Below the pieces are notes generated by a model. That model worked only from the letters and a program-made list of their open reading frames with translations, was not told the origin of the DNA and searched no databases. The position numbers were made by a program, and so were the translations under genes. From Ruminococcus sp. CAG:403 (GTDB taxonomy: Bacteria; Bacillota; Clostridia; Oscillospirales; Ruminococcaceae): a stretch of DNA of 22,432 nucleotides. Positions 15,229 to 22,432 of this stretch are shown piece by piece (positions within the stretch are counted from its first letter, which is position 1; each line of letters begins with the position of its first letter). The stretch is from contig FR899101.1 in NCBI GenBank assembly GCA_000437255.1, positions 62,853 through 85,284 of the forward strand, given 5' to 3'.

Positions 15229-17091
15229 TTATTTGGTTCGAAGTGCCCGGCAGGCATTCAAAATCGCCAATACGGAAACGCCAACATCAGCAAACACTGC
15301 CATTCCAATTCCAGTCAAGCCCAATGCACCCAACAGCAAAACAACTGCTTTTACAGCCAGTGCAAACACAATGTTTTCCTTTGCAATCCGCATGGTTTTC
15401 TTGGCGATTCGCATGGCCAGAACGAGCTTAGACGGCTGATCGTCCAGAATGACGATGTCCGCCGCTTCAATTGCAGCGTCGGAACCAAGACCACCCATGG
15501 CAACGCCAACATCAGACTGAGCCAATACCGGCGCATCATTCATACCGTCCCCAACAAATACCAAAGTGCCCTTGCTGTCTGCCAATTCCGCCTTCAGTGT
15601 CTGCATATGTGCAACCTTATCCGTCGGCATCAACTGTGCATAATAAGCATCCAATCCCAGCTGCCCGGCAACATAAGCACCCGTTTTTGCATTGTCCCCG
15701 GTTAGCATAACTGTTTTCTGCACACCGGCTTCCTTCATGCCGGTAATTGCCTGCTTTGCATCCGGCTTCAACGTATCTGCAATCAAAATATAACCGGCAT
15801 ACGTACCATCAATGGCAACCTGTACAGCGGTACCCGGCTGTTTGGGCGATTCACAGGAGAATCCCTCTTCTTCTAAGAACACGGCATTCCCAGCCAGAAC
15901 CTGCTTGCCGTCTACCAGAGCACGAATACCTTTTCCGGCAATTTCTTGCACTTGATCCACCCGTTCCGCACGCAGCTGTCCCGGATCAACTGCCTGCCGC
16001 AAAGAAATGGCAATGGGGTGATTGGAGTAAAATTCTGCAAGTGCCGCAGTGGTCAGAAGCGTCTGCGGATCTTCATTCACGCTGTACTGCTCTGCAACCG
16101 TAAACTTTCCCTGTGTGAGTGTTCCGGTTTTATCCATAACAACGGTTTTGGCTTTTGCCAGCACTTCCAGGTAGTTACTTCCTTTTATCAGCACGCCATT
16201 TTTAGATGCACAGCCGATTCCGCCAAAGAAACTCAGCGGTACAGAAATAACCAGTGCGCAAGGACAGGATACAATCAGGAACGTCAAAGCACGATAAATC
16301 CAATCCGACCAGTTTCCACCAGTCAGCAGCGGCGGCAAAACTGCCAGCAATACGGCACCAATTACCACGCAAGGGGTATAATACCGTGCAAACCGTGTAA
16401 TGAAGTTTTCGGTCTTGGCTTTGCTGGAGGAGGAAGTCTCCACCAATTCCATGATTTTTGCTGCTGTTGATTCTCCGGCAGGTTTGGTTACTTCAATTTC
16501 CATGGTGCCGGTTAAATTGATACAGCCGCTCTTGACTTCGCTGTCCTTGGTTACATGCGCTGGAATAGATTCTCCCGTCAGCGCAGAAGTATCTACGGTA
16601 GAGTCGCCTTTTCGTACCACACCATCCAGCGGAATTTTCTCGCCCGGTGCCACAAAGATCGTCTCTCCAACTGCAACCGCTTCCGGGGAAACCGTCTGCT
16701 GTACGCCATCCCGAATGACAACTGCTTCGTCCGGACAGATATCCATTAAATCGGAAACTGCCTTTCTGGAACGGCCAACAGCAACGCTTTCAAACAAAGA
16801 GCCAATTAAATAAAACAAAATAACTTCAACGGCTTCAGGATATTGCTGAATGCCAAAAGCGCCAATGGTCGCCAGACACATCAAAAAGTTTTCATCAAAA
16901 ATTTGTCCGTGCAGGATATTCCGTCCTGCCTTCAGCAGGGTACTGCCTCCCACAATGAGATAAACTGCACCAAATACAATCAGCTCGCCCCATCCGGGAA
17001 GATCGATCAGGTGGGTAACCACCTCTGCTGCAAGGAATAGTCCGATTCCAATTAAAATTCGATACAACATCTTTTTTTGTTTTCGGCTCAT
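15229..17091 (-). CDS. Zn/Cd/Pb-exporting P1B-2-type ATPase
   Basis: 620 residues, an integral membrane ATP-driven exporter of soft divalent metals. Visible in order: membrane segments in the first 100 residues, the actuator motif TGES (172-175), the metal-site CPC (276-278) in transmembrane segment 6, the phosphorylated Asp320 in DKTGTLT, the nucleotide-binding HP (358-359), TGDN (464-467) and GDGMND (514-519). Lys581 and Asp602 near the C-terminus are 21 residues apart, exactly as the transmembrane Lys and Asp of the Zn/Cd ATPase ZntA, which argues for Zn/Cd/Pb and against copper. No N-terminal metal-binding domain is fused; that domain is encoded separately just upstream. The ATG at 17091 has AGGAGG 8 nt before it and follows the HMA gene by 29 nt. 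This is a zntA/cadA-like protein; the exact metal is inferred. Confidence 0.95.
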   Translation of the reverse strand: MSRKQKKMLYRILIGIGLFLAAEVVTHLIDLPGWGELIVFGAVYLIVGGSTLLKAGRNILHGQIFDENFLMCLATIGAFGIQQYPEAVEVILFYLIGSLFESVAVGRSRKAVSDLMDICPDEAVVIRDGVQQTVSPEAVAVGETIFVAPGEKIPLDGVVRKGDSTVDTSALTGESIPAHVTKDSEVKSGCINLTGTMEIEVTKPAGESTAAKIMELVETSSSSKAKTENFITRFARYYTPCVVIGAVLLAVLPPLLTGGNWSDWIYRALTFLIVSCPCALVISVPLSFFGGIGCASKNGVLIKGSNYLEVLAKAKTVVMDKTGTLTQGKFTVAEQYSVNEDPQTLLTTAALAEFYSNHPIAISLRQAVDPGQLRAERVDQVQEIAGKGIRALVDGKQVLAGNAVFLEEEGFSCESPKQPGTAVQVAIDGTYAGYILIADTLKPDAKQAITGMKEAGVQKTVMLTGDNAKTGAYVAGQLGLDAYYAQLMPTDKVAHMQTLKAELADSKGTLVFVGDGMNDAPVLAQSDVGVAMGGLGSDAAIEAADIVILDDQPSKLVLAMRIAKKTMRIAKENIVFALAVKAVVLLLGALGLTGIGMAVFADVGVSVLAILNACRALRTK

Positions 17092-17120
17092 ACCATCTGC
17101 CTCCTTCTCTCAGCGGTCTG

Positions 17121-17339
17121 CTAATCGACTACGACACAGTCCGGTTCTACGCGCTTGATGCACTTCTTTACTTGCTTCAGAACTTTGTCAAAGTTTGCGT
17201 CCTCTGCTTCCAGCGTCATCTTCTGTGCCATGAAGCTGATAGTAACGCTCTGCACGCCGTCCAGCTTGCGAATCGCATCTTCCATTTTTGCAGCGCAGTT
17301 TGCGCAATCCAGATCTTCCAGTTCAAATACCTTTTTCAT
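17121..17339 (-). CDS. Stand-alone HMA-domain metal-binding protein
   Basis: 72 residues forming a single heavy-metal-associated (HMA) ferredoxin-like domain. The metal-binding motif is DCANC, with Cys12 and Cys15 near the N-terminus. The phrase LDCANCAAKMEDAI resembles the N-terminal HMA domain of Zn/Cd ATPases more than copper chaperones, which usually carry MxCxxC. Together with the ATPase that follows it looks like a split version of the usual fused protein. It may deliver metal to the pump or modulate it; annotation as CopZ would be common but is probably misleading here. A further Cys68 near the C-terminus (PDCVVVD) could add a ligand. The ATG at 17339 has GGAGG 10 nt upstream. Expression comes from the consensus promoter at 17391-17419. 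Confidence 0.9.
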   Translation of the reverse strand: MKKVFELEDLDCANCAAKMEDAIRKLDGVQSVTISFMAQKMTLEAEDANFDKVLKQVKKCIKRVEPDCVVVD

Positions 17340-17358
17340 GTTGATACAACCTCCATTT

Positions 17359-17378
17359 ATATGAATATGTGTTCATAT
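17359..17378 (-). promoter_or_regulatory. ArsR/SmtB-type operator candidate of the metal operon
   Basis: Palindrome ATATGAA, 6-nt centre, TTCATAT, lying just downstream of the -10 box in the leader. The spacing and the TGAA...TTCA halves match the 12-2-12 type operators of zinc/cadmium-sensing ArsR/SmtB repressors such as CzrA and CadC. No such regulator gene is in the window, so it would act from elsewhere. Confidence 0.7.
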
Positions 17379-17390
17379 GTTTATGTATTC

Positions 17391-17419
17391 ATTATATCGA
17401 TTTTTCCTGCATTTGTCAA
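17391..17419 (-). promoter_or_regulatory. Consensus sigma-A promoter of the metal-export operon
   Basis: Minus-strand -35 TTGACA (17414-17419), exactly 17 bp, -10 TATAAT (17391-17396), a perfect match to consensus. Such a strong promoter fits tight repression by the operator placed right after it. The stretch 17420-17579 upstream is AT-rich and contains only a short inverted repeat (CCCGTT/AACGGG near 17539-17561). Confidence 0.9.
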
Positions 17420-17579
17420 TGCTTTTGAAAAGAAAAAATCCGCTCTTCCTATTTTCTTCTTTTTGAAAGCAAACATTCCTTTTTGATTCGTTTTTGCACT
17501 TCTTTTTTCGACAAACTTTTCTATTTTAAGTCAGTTGCTCCCGTTTTCCTGTTTCCAACGGGAAACACGGTTTTATTAC

Positions 17580-17616
17580 AAAAAAACGGGACAGCGCTGC
17601 CTCACGCTTTCCCGTT
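17580..17616 (-). terminator. Terminator of the glycosidase operon
   Basis: Minus-strand arms AACGGGA (17610-17616) and TCCCGTT (17585-17591), with an inner AGCG/CGCT pairing, are followed by seven T residues. It lies 12 nt after the DUF3267 stop codon. Confidence 0.9.
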
Positions 17617-17627
17617 CTGATAAAATC

Positions 17628-18206
17628 TTATGGTTTTGGTTCCCGTGCATACACACGCATGGAAACGCCGCTGTCCTGTACCAGAATTTCTTCCGGCATC
17701 TTTTGCATGTTCCAAGCAACATAAAAATCGCCTGCTGCACCGGATAGATTCCCAATCTGAATCAAATACACCACCCAAAACCAGGTCGCCGGTACCGCCA
17801 GCATGCATGCCAACAGCACCACACCCCAGATCACAACCGGCGCCATCGCAATGATGATATACTGTTTCCGGTTAAAGTATGCGCCAGAACCTGCATAAGC
17901 ATACAGCCCTGTAAATCCATACTGCGCTTTCACCCCGCTGAAATGCTTCATGAAAATACCATGCACCCATTCGTGCAGAAACAGATAGCCAATCATGCCA
18001 ACAATCAGCACGATGCTTCGCAAAAAGAAATGATCCGTATTCATCCATTCCCGCCAAGAATGCCAAAGCAACCCCAGCACCAGCAGCACAGCTGCCAGAA
18101 GCAGCGCCAAGCCATTGACCCGCAAGGCAAGCTTCCGATCTTTTTGCAAATCCATTTCAAAATAAAGCTGATAGCCATCCGGCAAGGTCGTTGTTGTCTG
18201 TGCCAT
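17628..18206 (-). CDS. DUF3267 putative membrane zinc metallopeptidase
   Basis: 192 residues with about four hydrophobic segments (31-48, 62-78, 115-137, 138-152). The zincin motif HEWVH (78-82) sits at the end of the second segment, and GNLSGAAGDFYVA (152-164) supplies a likely third ligand, Asp160. This arrangement is that of DUF3267 (PF11667), which resembles M50 site-2 proteases acting within the membrane; catalytic activity is not proven for the family. The ATG at 18206 was chosen because GGGAAGGA lies just before it; an upstream TTG would place the ribosome site inside the gene. It follows the mannanase by 35 nt and ends 12 nt before a terminator, so it is probably the last gene of the glycosidase operon. 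Substrate unknown. Confidence 0.85.
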   Translation of the reverse strand: MAQTTTTLPDGYQLYFEMDLQKDRKLALRVNGLALLLAAVLLVLGLLWHSWREWMNTDHFFLRSIVLIVGMIGYLFLHEWVHGIFMKHFSGVKAQYGFTGLYAYAGSGAYFNRKQYIIIAMAPVVIWGVVLLACMLAVPATWFWVVYLIQIGNLSGAAGDFYVAWNMQKMPEEILVQDSGVSMRVYAREPKP

Positions 18207-18241
18207 TTGTTTTCCTTCCCTGTTCAAACGCCTGTCCGATT

Positions 18242-19912
18242 CTACTCGTCTGAAGAAGTCGTTTCCTCTGTTTGCGCCTCCGATTCTGATGCAGCAGGCG
18301 CCGTTTCTTGTCCTGCTTCCGCATTCTCCAGCGGATGAGCTTCACAATAGAGCTGATAATCTTCCCGTGTCAAAACACCCTCTGAGTTGTAGGTTTCAAT
18401 CAATTGCTGCGCTGTGGTATATGGCTCTGTAGGATTCAGCAGATATTTTCCATACCAAAGCCCAAAATACGACCATACGGCATGATCCCGAAACAGCAGG
18501 TTGACATCCGGAATGGTACTGCATTCACTCAGCCCCATTATTTTATTGCCAACCATATTGCGCAGAGCAACAAACTGCTCATACCGGCTGCCATAAGTGG
18601 CATCTGCCTCCAAATAAGCATCAACCGAAGCGATGTCATACCGTTTTTCAGATACCAGATACTCACTGCTCTGTCCATTCCAAACCCAAATCAAATTGTT
18701 GAGGTGGTGATATTCTGTCATACGACTGTACATCAGATTCCAAAGCCATTTGTAGCTGTCTGCACCGGATGCGCCCCACCAATACCAGGCACCGCCTGCC
18801 TCGTGCAAAGGCCGCCAAAGCACTGGAATATCCGCATCCCGCAGCGGCATCAAAGCTTCTGCAATCAAATCAATGTCCCGAATAATGGCATAGCACTCAT
18901 CCGAAATGGTACCGTCCGTTGCCATCTGCCGCAGCTGTTCCTCGGAACAAGTCGCTACCAATTCATCGGTTACCGCACGCTTCAAAGAGAACGTTGCATC
19001 CTTGGCATACACCGTTGCCGGACCAATCGGCGCATTCCAGTACCACATCAGCCCAACAATGCCGCCCTCCTGTCCCCAGGCAAGACTGTCTGCAATCTCC
19101 GTTGCCGTATCCGGTGTGCCGCCGTTTCCGGAATACTCCTGTAAATCGGCAAACCGAATCGCAGGATATTTTCCGGTGGTATGATAAATCTGTTCGATTT
19201 CCTGATTGGCCTGAGAAACATGCTGTCCGGAAATAACAGACTCCCCGTAATGTTCCGCCAGAAATGCCATCAGCCGTTTGGCACCGGGAGAAGCATCCGG
19301 ATTGGAAAGCGCATCATCCGCCTTCTGTTCCGTTTCATACAGCGTGTCATTGTTCACAATTTCCAGGCAGTCCAGATCGATGCTGCCATATTGCGGCGTA
19401 AGTGTAATCTGATTCTCTCCCTTTTCGAGGAAAATGCCCTGCACCGTTGCCCGAATAAACTTACCGGAACCCGATGTATTGAGCACATAGACTTCTACAT
19501 CGTTAACCTGCAAGGTACTGGATGCATTTTCATCCGCAGCAGAAACAATGGTCAGATCGTAATGCTGTGCTGTCGGAACTTCTACCGTCAGGGTGATAGA
19601 AGCCTTTTCTTCTGCACTTAGTCCGGTGACATATCCAACTCCGCTGAACCCTGTTCTCGTATTATCTACTTCCAGCGGCTCCGGCAGTGTTGTTTCCTCC
19701 TCTGCTTCGACGACTTCCTGCACCGCTTCTCGTTCCACTTCCGGTACATTCAGCGGAATTGGATCATAGGAAGGCACTTCCTGCTCCCATTCCGCTTGCT
19801 TTTCTTCGGTTGCCGTAGCATATGGCACTGCCGGCACCTGCACAATTTTTTCACATCCTACTGTGCTAAACAACATCCCCGCAGCCAACAATAAGAAGCC
19901 AATTTTTTTCAT
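18242..19912 (-). CDS. GH26 beta-mannanase lipoprotein with CBM35-like domain
   Basis: 556 residues. The N-terminal signal ends in STVGC (Cys20); the -3 residue is Thr where Leu is usual, so the lipobox is slightly atypical. An acidic Pro/Glu linker (about 25-84) leads to a beta-sandwich resembling CBM35 (85-187, GFSGVGYVTGL...), then the GH26 barrel (195-525). The catalytic acid/base is Glu371 in WRPLHEAGGAWYWWG and the likely nucleophile Glu463 in LSECSTIPD. GH26 enzymes mostly cleave beta-1,4-mannan, glucomannan or galactomannan. The C-terminus is a 25-residue acidic Ser/Thr/Glu tail, probably disordered. It is likely anchored on the outer face of the membrane. CAGGAG lies 9 nt before the ATG, and the gene follows GH95 by 15 nt, so both belong to one operon. 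Confidence 0.94.
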   Translation of the reverse strand: MKKIGFLLLAAGMLFSTVGCEKIVQVPAVPYATATEEKQAEWEQEVPSYDPIPLNVPEVEREAVQEVVEAEEETTLPEPLEVDNTRTGFSGVGYVTGLSAEEKASITLTVEVPTAQHYDLTIVSAADENASSTLQVNDVEVYVLNTSGSGKFIRATVQGIFLEKGENQITLTPQYGSIDLDCLEIVNNDTLYETEQKADDALSNPDASPGAKRLMAFLAEHYGESVISGQHVSQANQEIEQIYHTTGKYPAIRFADLQEYSGNGGTPDTATEIADSLAWGQEGGIVGLMWYWNAPIGPATVYAKDATFSLKRAVTDELVATCSEEQLRQMATDGTISDECYAIIRDIDLIAEALMPLRDADIPVLWRPLHEAGGAWYWWGASGADSYKWLWNLMYSRMTEYHHLNNLIWVWNGQSSEYLVSEKRYDIASVDAYLEADATYGSRYEQFVALRNMVGNKIMGLSECSTIPDVNLLFRDHAVWSYFGLWYGKYLLNPTEPYTTAQQLIETYNSEGVLTREDYQLYCEAHPLENAEAGQETAPAASESEAQTEETTSSDE

Positions 19913-19927
19913 AGACAGAAACTCCTG

Positions 19928-22249
19928 TTATGCATTTAAATAGTAAACGGTTCCAGCCGTTGCCTGGAAGGTTAAAACGCCATCTTCCAGCTGTGCAGCA
20001 ACAGAACCTGTTCCGCTGGTCACGCTAAGCAAAACATTACTGCGAATCCGGCAAGTACCGTCCAGCGTTGCCAAAACCGTTGCCTGTACCAGCTTGTGTG
20101 CCTTCCAGGTCATGCTGACGGTATAGCCGCCACGTGCCCGTAACCCGGTTACGGTTCCTTCTTCCCAGACATCTGGCAAAGCCGGCAGCAAATGCACTGC
20201 ATCATCATGACTTTGCAGCAGGCATTCTGCAATTGCAGCCAATCCACCGGAATTTCCATCAATCTGGAACGGCGGATGCGAATCCAGCAGATTGGGATTG
20301 GTGAACCAGGCCAACAGCTTGTGTAAGTTGTCATATGCCATTCCGCCATCCAGCAATCTTGCCCACATGCTGATGACCCAGGCACAACTCCAACCTGTAA
20401 AGTTGCCACCATGAATCAGCCGCCGAATGAGCGTAACCCGTGCCGCATTGGCAAGTTCCGGAGTACGGTTCGGTGTAATCAGGCTGGCTGGGTGCAGGGC
20501 AAACAAATGGGAAATATGGCGGTGTCCCACTTCTACCTCATCGTAATCCTTTGCCCATTCCTGAATCTGCCCGTATTTTCCAATCTTCAATTTGGGCAGC
20601 TTGGCAAGCAGACCTTGCAGCTGCTCAGAAAAAGCAGCATCCTTTTCCAACAGAGCCGCACTCTTGATAACAGTCTGGAACAGCACAGTTACAATCTCCA
20701 TATCCATGGTCGGCCCCATGCAAAGACTGCCTTTTCCGCCCTGCTCGGTTCGATAGGTATTTTCCGGAGAAACAGACGGCCCGGTTACCAAGGCACCTGT
20801 TTCATCCTCTGTCAGGTAATCCACAAAGAAAAGCGCCGCTTCCCGCATAGCAGCATAGTGCTGTTCCAGGAAGTCCAAGTCCTGCGTAAAAGCATAATGC
20901 TCAAAAATATGCAGGCAGAGCCAGGCAGCACCCATCGGCCAAATTGTAGCAGTTTTGCAAAGATCCTGCGGCGCTGCATCCCCCCAGATATCCGTACTGT
21001 GATGACAGACAAAGCCACGGCAATGATACATTTCCTGCGCCATTTTCCGTCCCGGTTCCCGCATCCGTTCAATGAAATCAAAGAGCGGCAAATGACATTC
21101 GGACAAATTGCAAACCTCTGCCGGCCAGTAATTCATCTCCAAATTCACATTCAGTGTATACCGACTGCCCCATTCCGGACGCATCTCCTGATTCCAGATG
21201 CCTTGCATATTCATGGGCTGTGAATCCGGACGGCTGGAGCTAATCATCAGGTACCGTCCATAGTTGAAGTACAGTACCACCAGCTGATTGTCCTGAATCG
21301 CCAGCTTGTTTTCCTTGTGGTCCCCTTCATCGCCACGCAGACGCAGCAGCCGTTCATCAGTCGGAAGCTGACTGCATCCTTCGCTGTTATCCGGCAAGGA
21401 GAAACGTACCCGCTGATACAGCGCATGATAATCTTCAAAATGCCGATACATCAGCTCTTCGTAACTGCACTGTGCCGCATAATCCACATCCATTATGGCA
21501 GCCTGTACATAATGCTCCTGTTCATAGAAACTAGTTCCCACTGCCAACAGCAAGGTCACTTCGTCACAAGCTTCTGCAACCAACTTACCGCCTCGTGCAA
21601 AAAAGCGTCCACCCTGTGCAAAGCCGGTCAAAGCCGCTGCAAAAAAGATACCATCCTGACTGCCGGTTCCGCCGGTATATAAAATCGTATTGGGTCGCTC
21701 CGCATAGGGACGGTTATTGTCATAGTAATCCTCACGCCCATCTAAATAGCTGGTCAAGGAAATTTTTCCTGGTTCTGTTGCGGTCAGATGTACCACCATG
21801 ACCCGATCCGGATAGGATACGAATACTTCCCGCAAATAGGAAACATCGTTGGCTGTAAACTGTACCGCTGCCAAGGCATGTTCCAAGTCTAAGCTGCGCC
21901 GATACTGCTTGGCTTTTCCCGGGAAATCCATCTCAATGTTCCAGTCTGCCAAAGGCATATAGTGCCGGGAATTGGGCGTAACACCCTGCATCTTTTCAAA
22001 AGCAACCTGCTCTGCTGCTGCAACATTTCCTTCCAAAAGAAGCTTTCGCACCTCTTGGAAGCCTTCCCAAGCATCCGGGTTGTTGCGCTCTCGTCTTCCA
22101 CCGGACCAAATAGAGTCCTCATTTAATTTGATCACTTCTTTTTTTGCATTGCCGAAAATCATACCCCCGATTCGGCCGTTTCCAACTGGCAAAGCGTGGT
22201 CAAAATCTGTAGCTGGCTGTTGATACCATAACAGTGATTCTGCGTCCAT
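19928..22249 (-). CDS. GH95 alpha-L-fucosidase / alpha-L-galactosidase
   Basis: 773 residues, near the usual length of the GH95 catalytic unit. No signal peptide, so it is probably cytoplasmic and acts on imported oligosaccharides. Family blocks are seen in order: LPVGNGRIGGMIFG (20-33), LNEDSIWSG, the catalytic-water NVN (367-369) in TLNVNLEMNYWPAE, SPEN (494-497), IQEWAKDYDEVEVGHRHISHL (562-582) and FQIDGN (661-666) with the conserved Asp664. GH95 enzymes are inverting and remove alpha-1,2-linked L-fucose, or L-galactose in some plant-polysaccharide members; the sequence does not let me decide between them. The usual Phe after IDGN is Ser here. The ATG at 22249 has AGGAGGG close upstream. 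First gene of the operon, driven by the promoter at 22283-22311. Confidence 0.95.
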   Translation of the reverse strand: MDAESLLWYQQPATDFDHALPVGNGRIGGMIFGNAKKEVIKLNEDSIWSGGRRERNNPDAWEGFQEVRKLLLEGNVAAAEQVAFEKMQGVTPNSRHYMPLADWNIEMDFPGKAKQYRRSLDLEHALAAVQFTANDVSYLREVFVSYPDRVMVVHLTATEPGKISLTSYLDGREDYYDNNRPYAERPNTILYTGGTGSQDGIFFAAALTGFAQGGRFFARGGKLVAEACDEVTLLLAVGTSFYEQEHYVQAAIMDVDYAAQCSYEELMYRHFEDYHALYQRVRFSLPDNSEGCSQLPTDERLLRLRGDEGDHKENKLAIQDNQLVVLYFNYGRYLMISSSRPDSQPMNMQGIWNQEMRPEWGSRYTLNVNLEMNYWPAEVCNLSECHLPLFDFIERMREPGRKMAQEMYHCRGFVCHHSTDIWGDAAPQDLCKTATIWPMGAAWLCLHIFEHYAFTQDLDFLEQHYAAMREAALFFVDYLTEDETGALVTGPSVSPENTYRTEQGGKGSLCMGPTMDMEIVTVLFQTVIKSAALLEKDAAFSEQLQGLLAKLPKLKIGKYGQIQEWAKDYDEVEVGHRHISHLFALHPASLITPNRTPELANAARVTLIRRLIHGGNFTGWSCAWVISMWARLLDGGMAYDNLHKLLAWFTNPNLLDSHPPFQIDGNSGGLAAIAECLLQSHDDAVHLLPALPDVWEEGTVTGLRARGGYTVSMTWKAHKLVQATVLATLDGTCRIRSNVLLSVTSGTGSVAAQLEDGVLTFQATAGTVYYLNA

Positions 22250-22282
22250 AATACCCTCCTATCATCCTATTTGATACGATCT

Positions 22283-22311
22283 ATTATAACATATCATCGC
22301 ATAAAAATCAA
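22283..22311 (-). promoter_or_regulatory. Sigma-A promoter of the GH95-GH26-DUF3267 operon
   Basis: Minus-strand -35 TTGATT (22306-22311), 17-bp spacer, -10 TATAAT (22283-22288), about 35 nt upstream of the GH95 ATG. The -35 overlaps the stop codon of the preceding gene. I see no CcpA-type (cre) site within it. Confidence 0.8.
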
Positions 22312-22432
22312 TGGAATTCTTTGTTTCTGCTGCACTTCGCAGCATGCGGCTCCGTTTGCTGCTTCTGTTCGGCAGCCATCCTTTGCAAAAGTTCCTCTAA
22401 AACAGCAAACTGCCGCCGGTTCAATTCCTGCC
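22308..22432 (-). CDS. C-terminal fragment of an unidentified upstream gene
   Basis: A reading frame enters from the right edge and covers 40 complete codons before a TGA at 22308-22310. The peptide begins QELNRRQFAVLEELLQRMAA and continues as a charged, helix-forming Gln/Glu/Lys-rich tail ending NKEFH. It resembles the helical end of a cytoplasmic protein; the fragment is too short to name a family. The other two minus-strand frames are less protein-like here. The gene ends inside the -35 box of the GH95 promoter. Confidence 0.55.
   Translation of the reverse strand, partial: QELNRRQFAVLEELLQRMAAEQKQQTEPHAAKCSRNKEFH

Noticed and set aside
1..22432. Signs of a mobile element, prophage, tRNA or rRNA
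   Set aside because: I saw no transposase, integrase, terminal repeats, tRNA cloverleaf or rRNA sequence in the window.

Overview
The window looks like a piece of a low-to-mid GC Gram-positive anaerobe of the class Clostridia, probably a gut or rumen Ruminococcus-type bacterium (Oscillospirales). The reasons are AGGAGG-type ribosome sites, sigma-A promoters, the MEP isoprenoid pathway, a Rex regulator, a lipoprotein mannanase and a giant Cna-B surface protein with a Thr-rich linker. The genus is inferred from gene content only. All genes I can support lie on the minus strand, so transcription runs from the high to the low coordinates.

From the right edge: the last 40 codons of an unidentified gene (22308-22432) are followed by a strong promoter and a likely carbohydrate operon. 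It encodes a cytoplasmic GH95 alpha-L-fucosidase or galactosidase, a GH26 beta-mannanase lipoprotein and a DUF3267 membrane zincin, and it ends at a clear terminator (17580-17616). A heavy-metal operon follows, with a consensus promoter and an ArsR/SmtB-like operator. It encodes a stand-alone HMA metal-binding protein and a P1B-2 (Zn/Cd/Pb) export ATPase, and it ends at 15124-15158.

Next is an apparent operon acn-traX-icd-rex: aconitase, a TraX-family membrane protein, NADP-type isocitrate dehydrogenase and the NADH/NAD-sensing repressor Rex. An 18-bp Rex-operator-like palindrome covers the -35 box of the acn promoter, so Rex probably controls its own operon and the oxidative branch to 2-oxoglutarate. 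A hairpin terminator follows rex. Then come ispD and ispF, which overlap by 1 nt, and another terminator.

After an AT-rich gap of about 0.5 kb, a consensus promoter drives a small coiled-coil protein, signal peptidase I (lepB) and an enormous surface protein. This last reading frame starts at GTG 7508, stays open for at least 2502 codons and leaves the window at position 1. It carries an N-terminal membrane segment, several Ig-like adhesin domains, four tandem Cna-B repeats, a central region of unknown type, a SpaA-like domain, three more Cna-B domains and then half of a Cna-B domain. That last domain is interrupted by a Thr-rich linker and an SGNH/GDSL hydrolase domain. The hydrolase apparently inserted in an adhesin stalk domain, the Rex feedback loop over acn-icd and the coiled-coil/lepB/adhesin cassette are the most interesting items.
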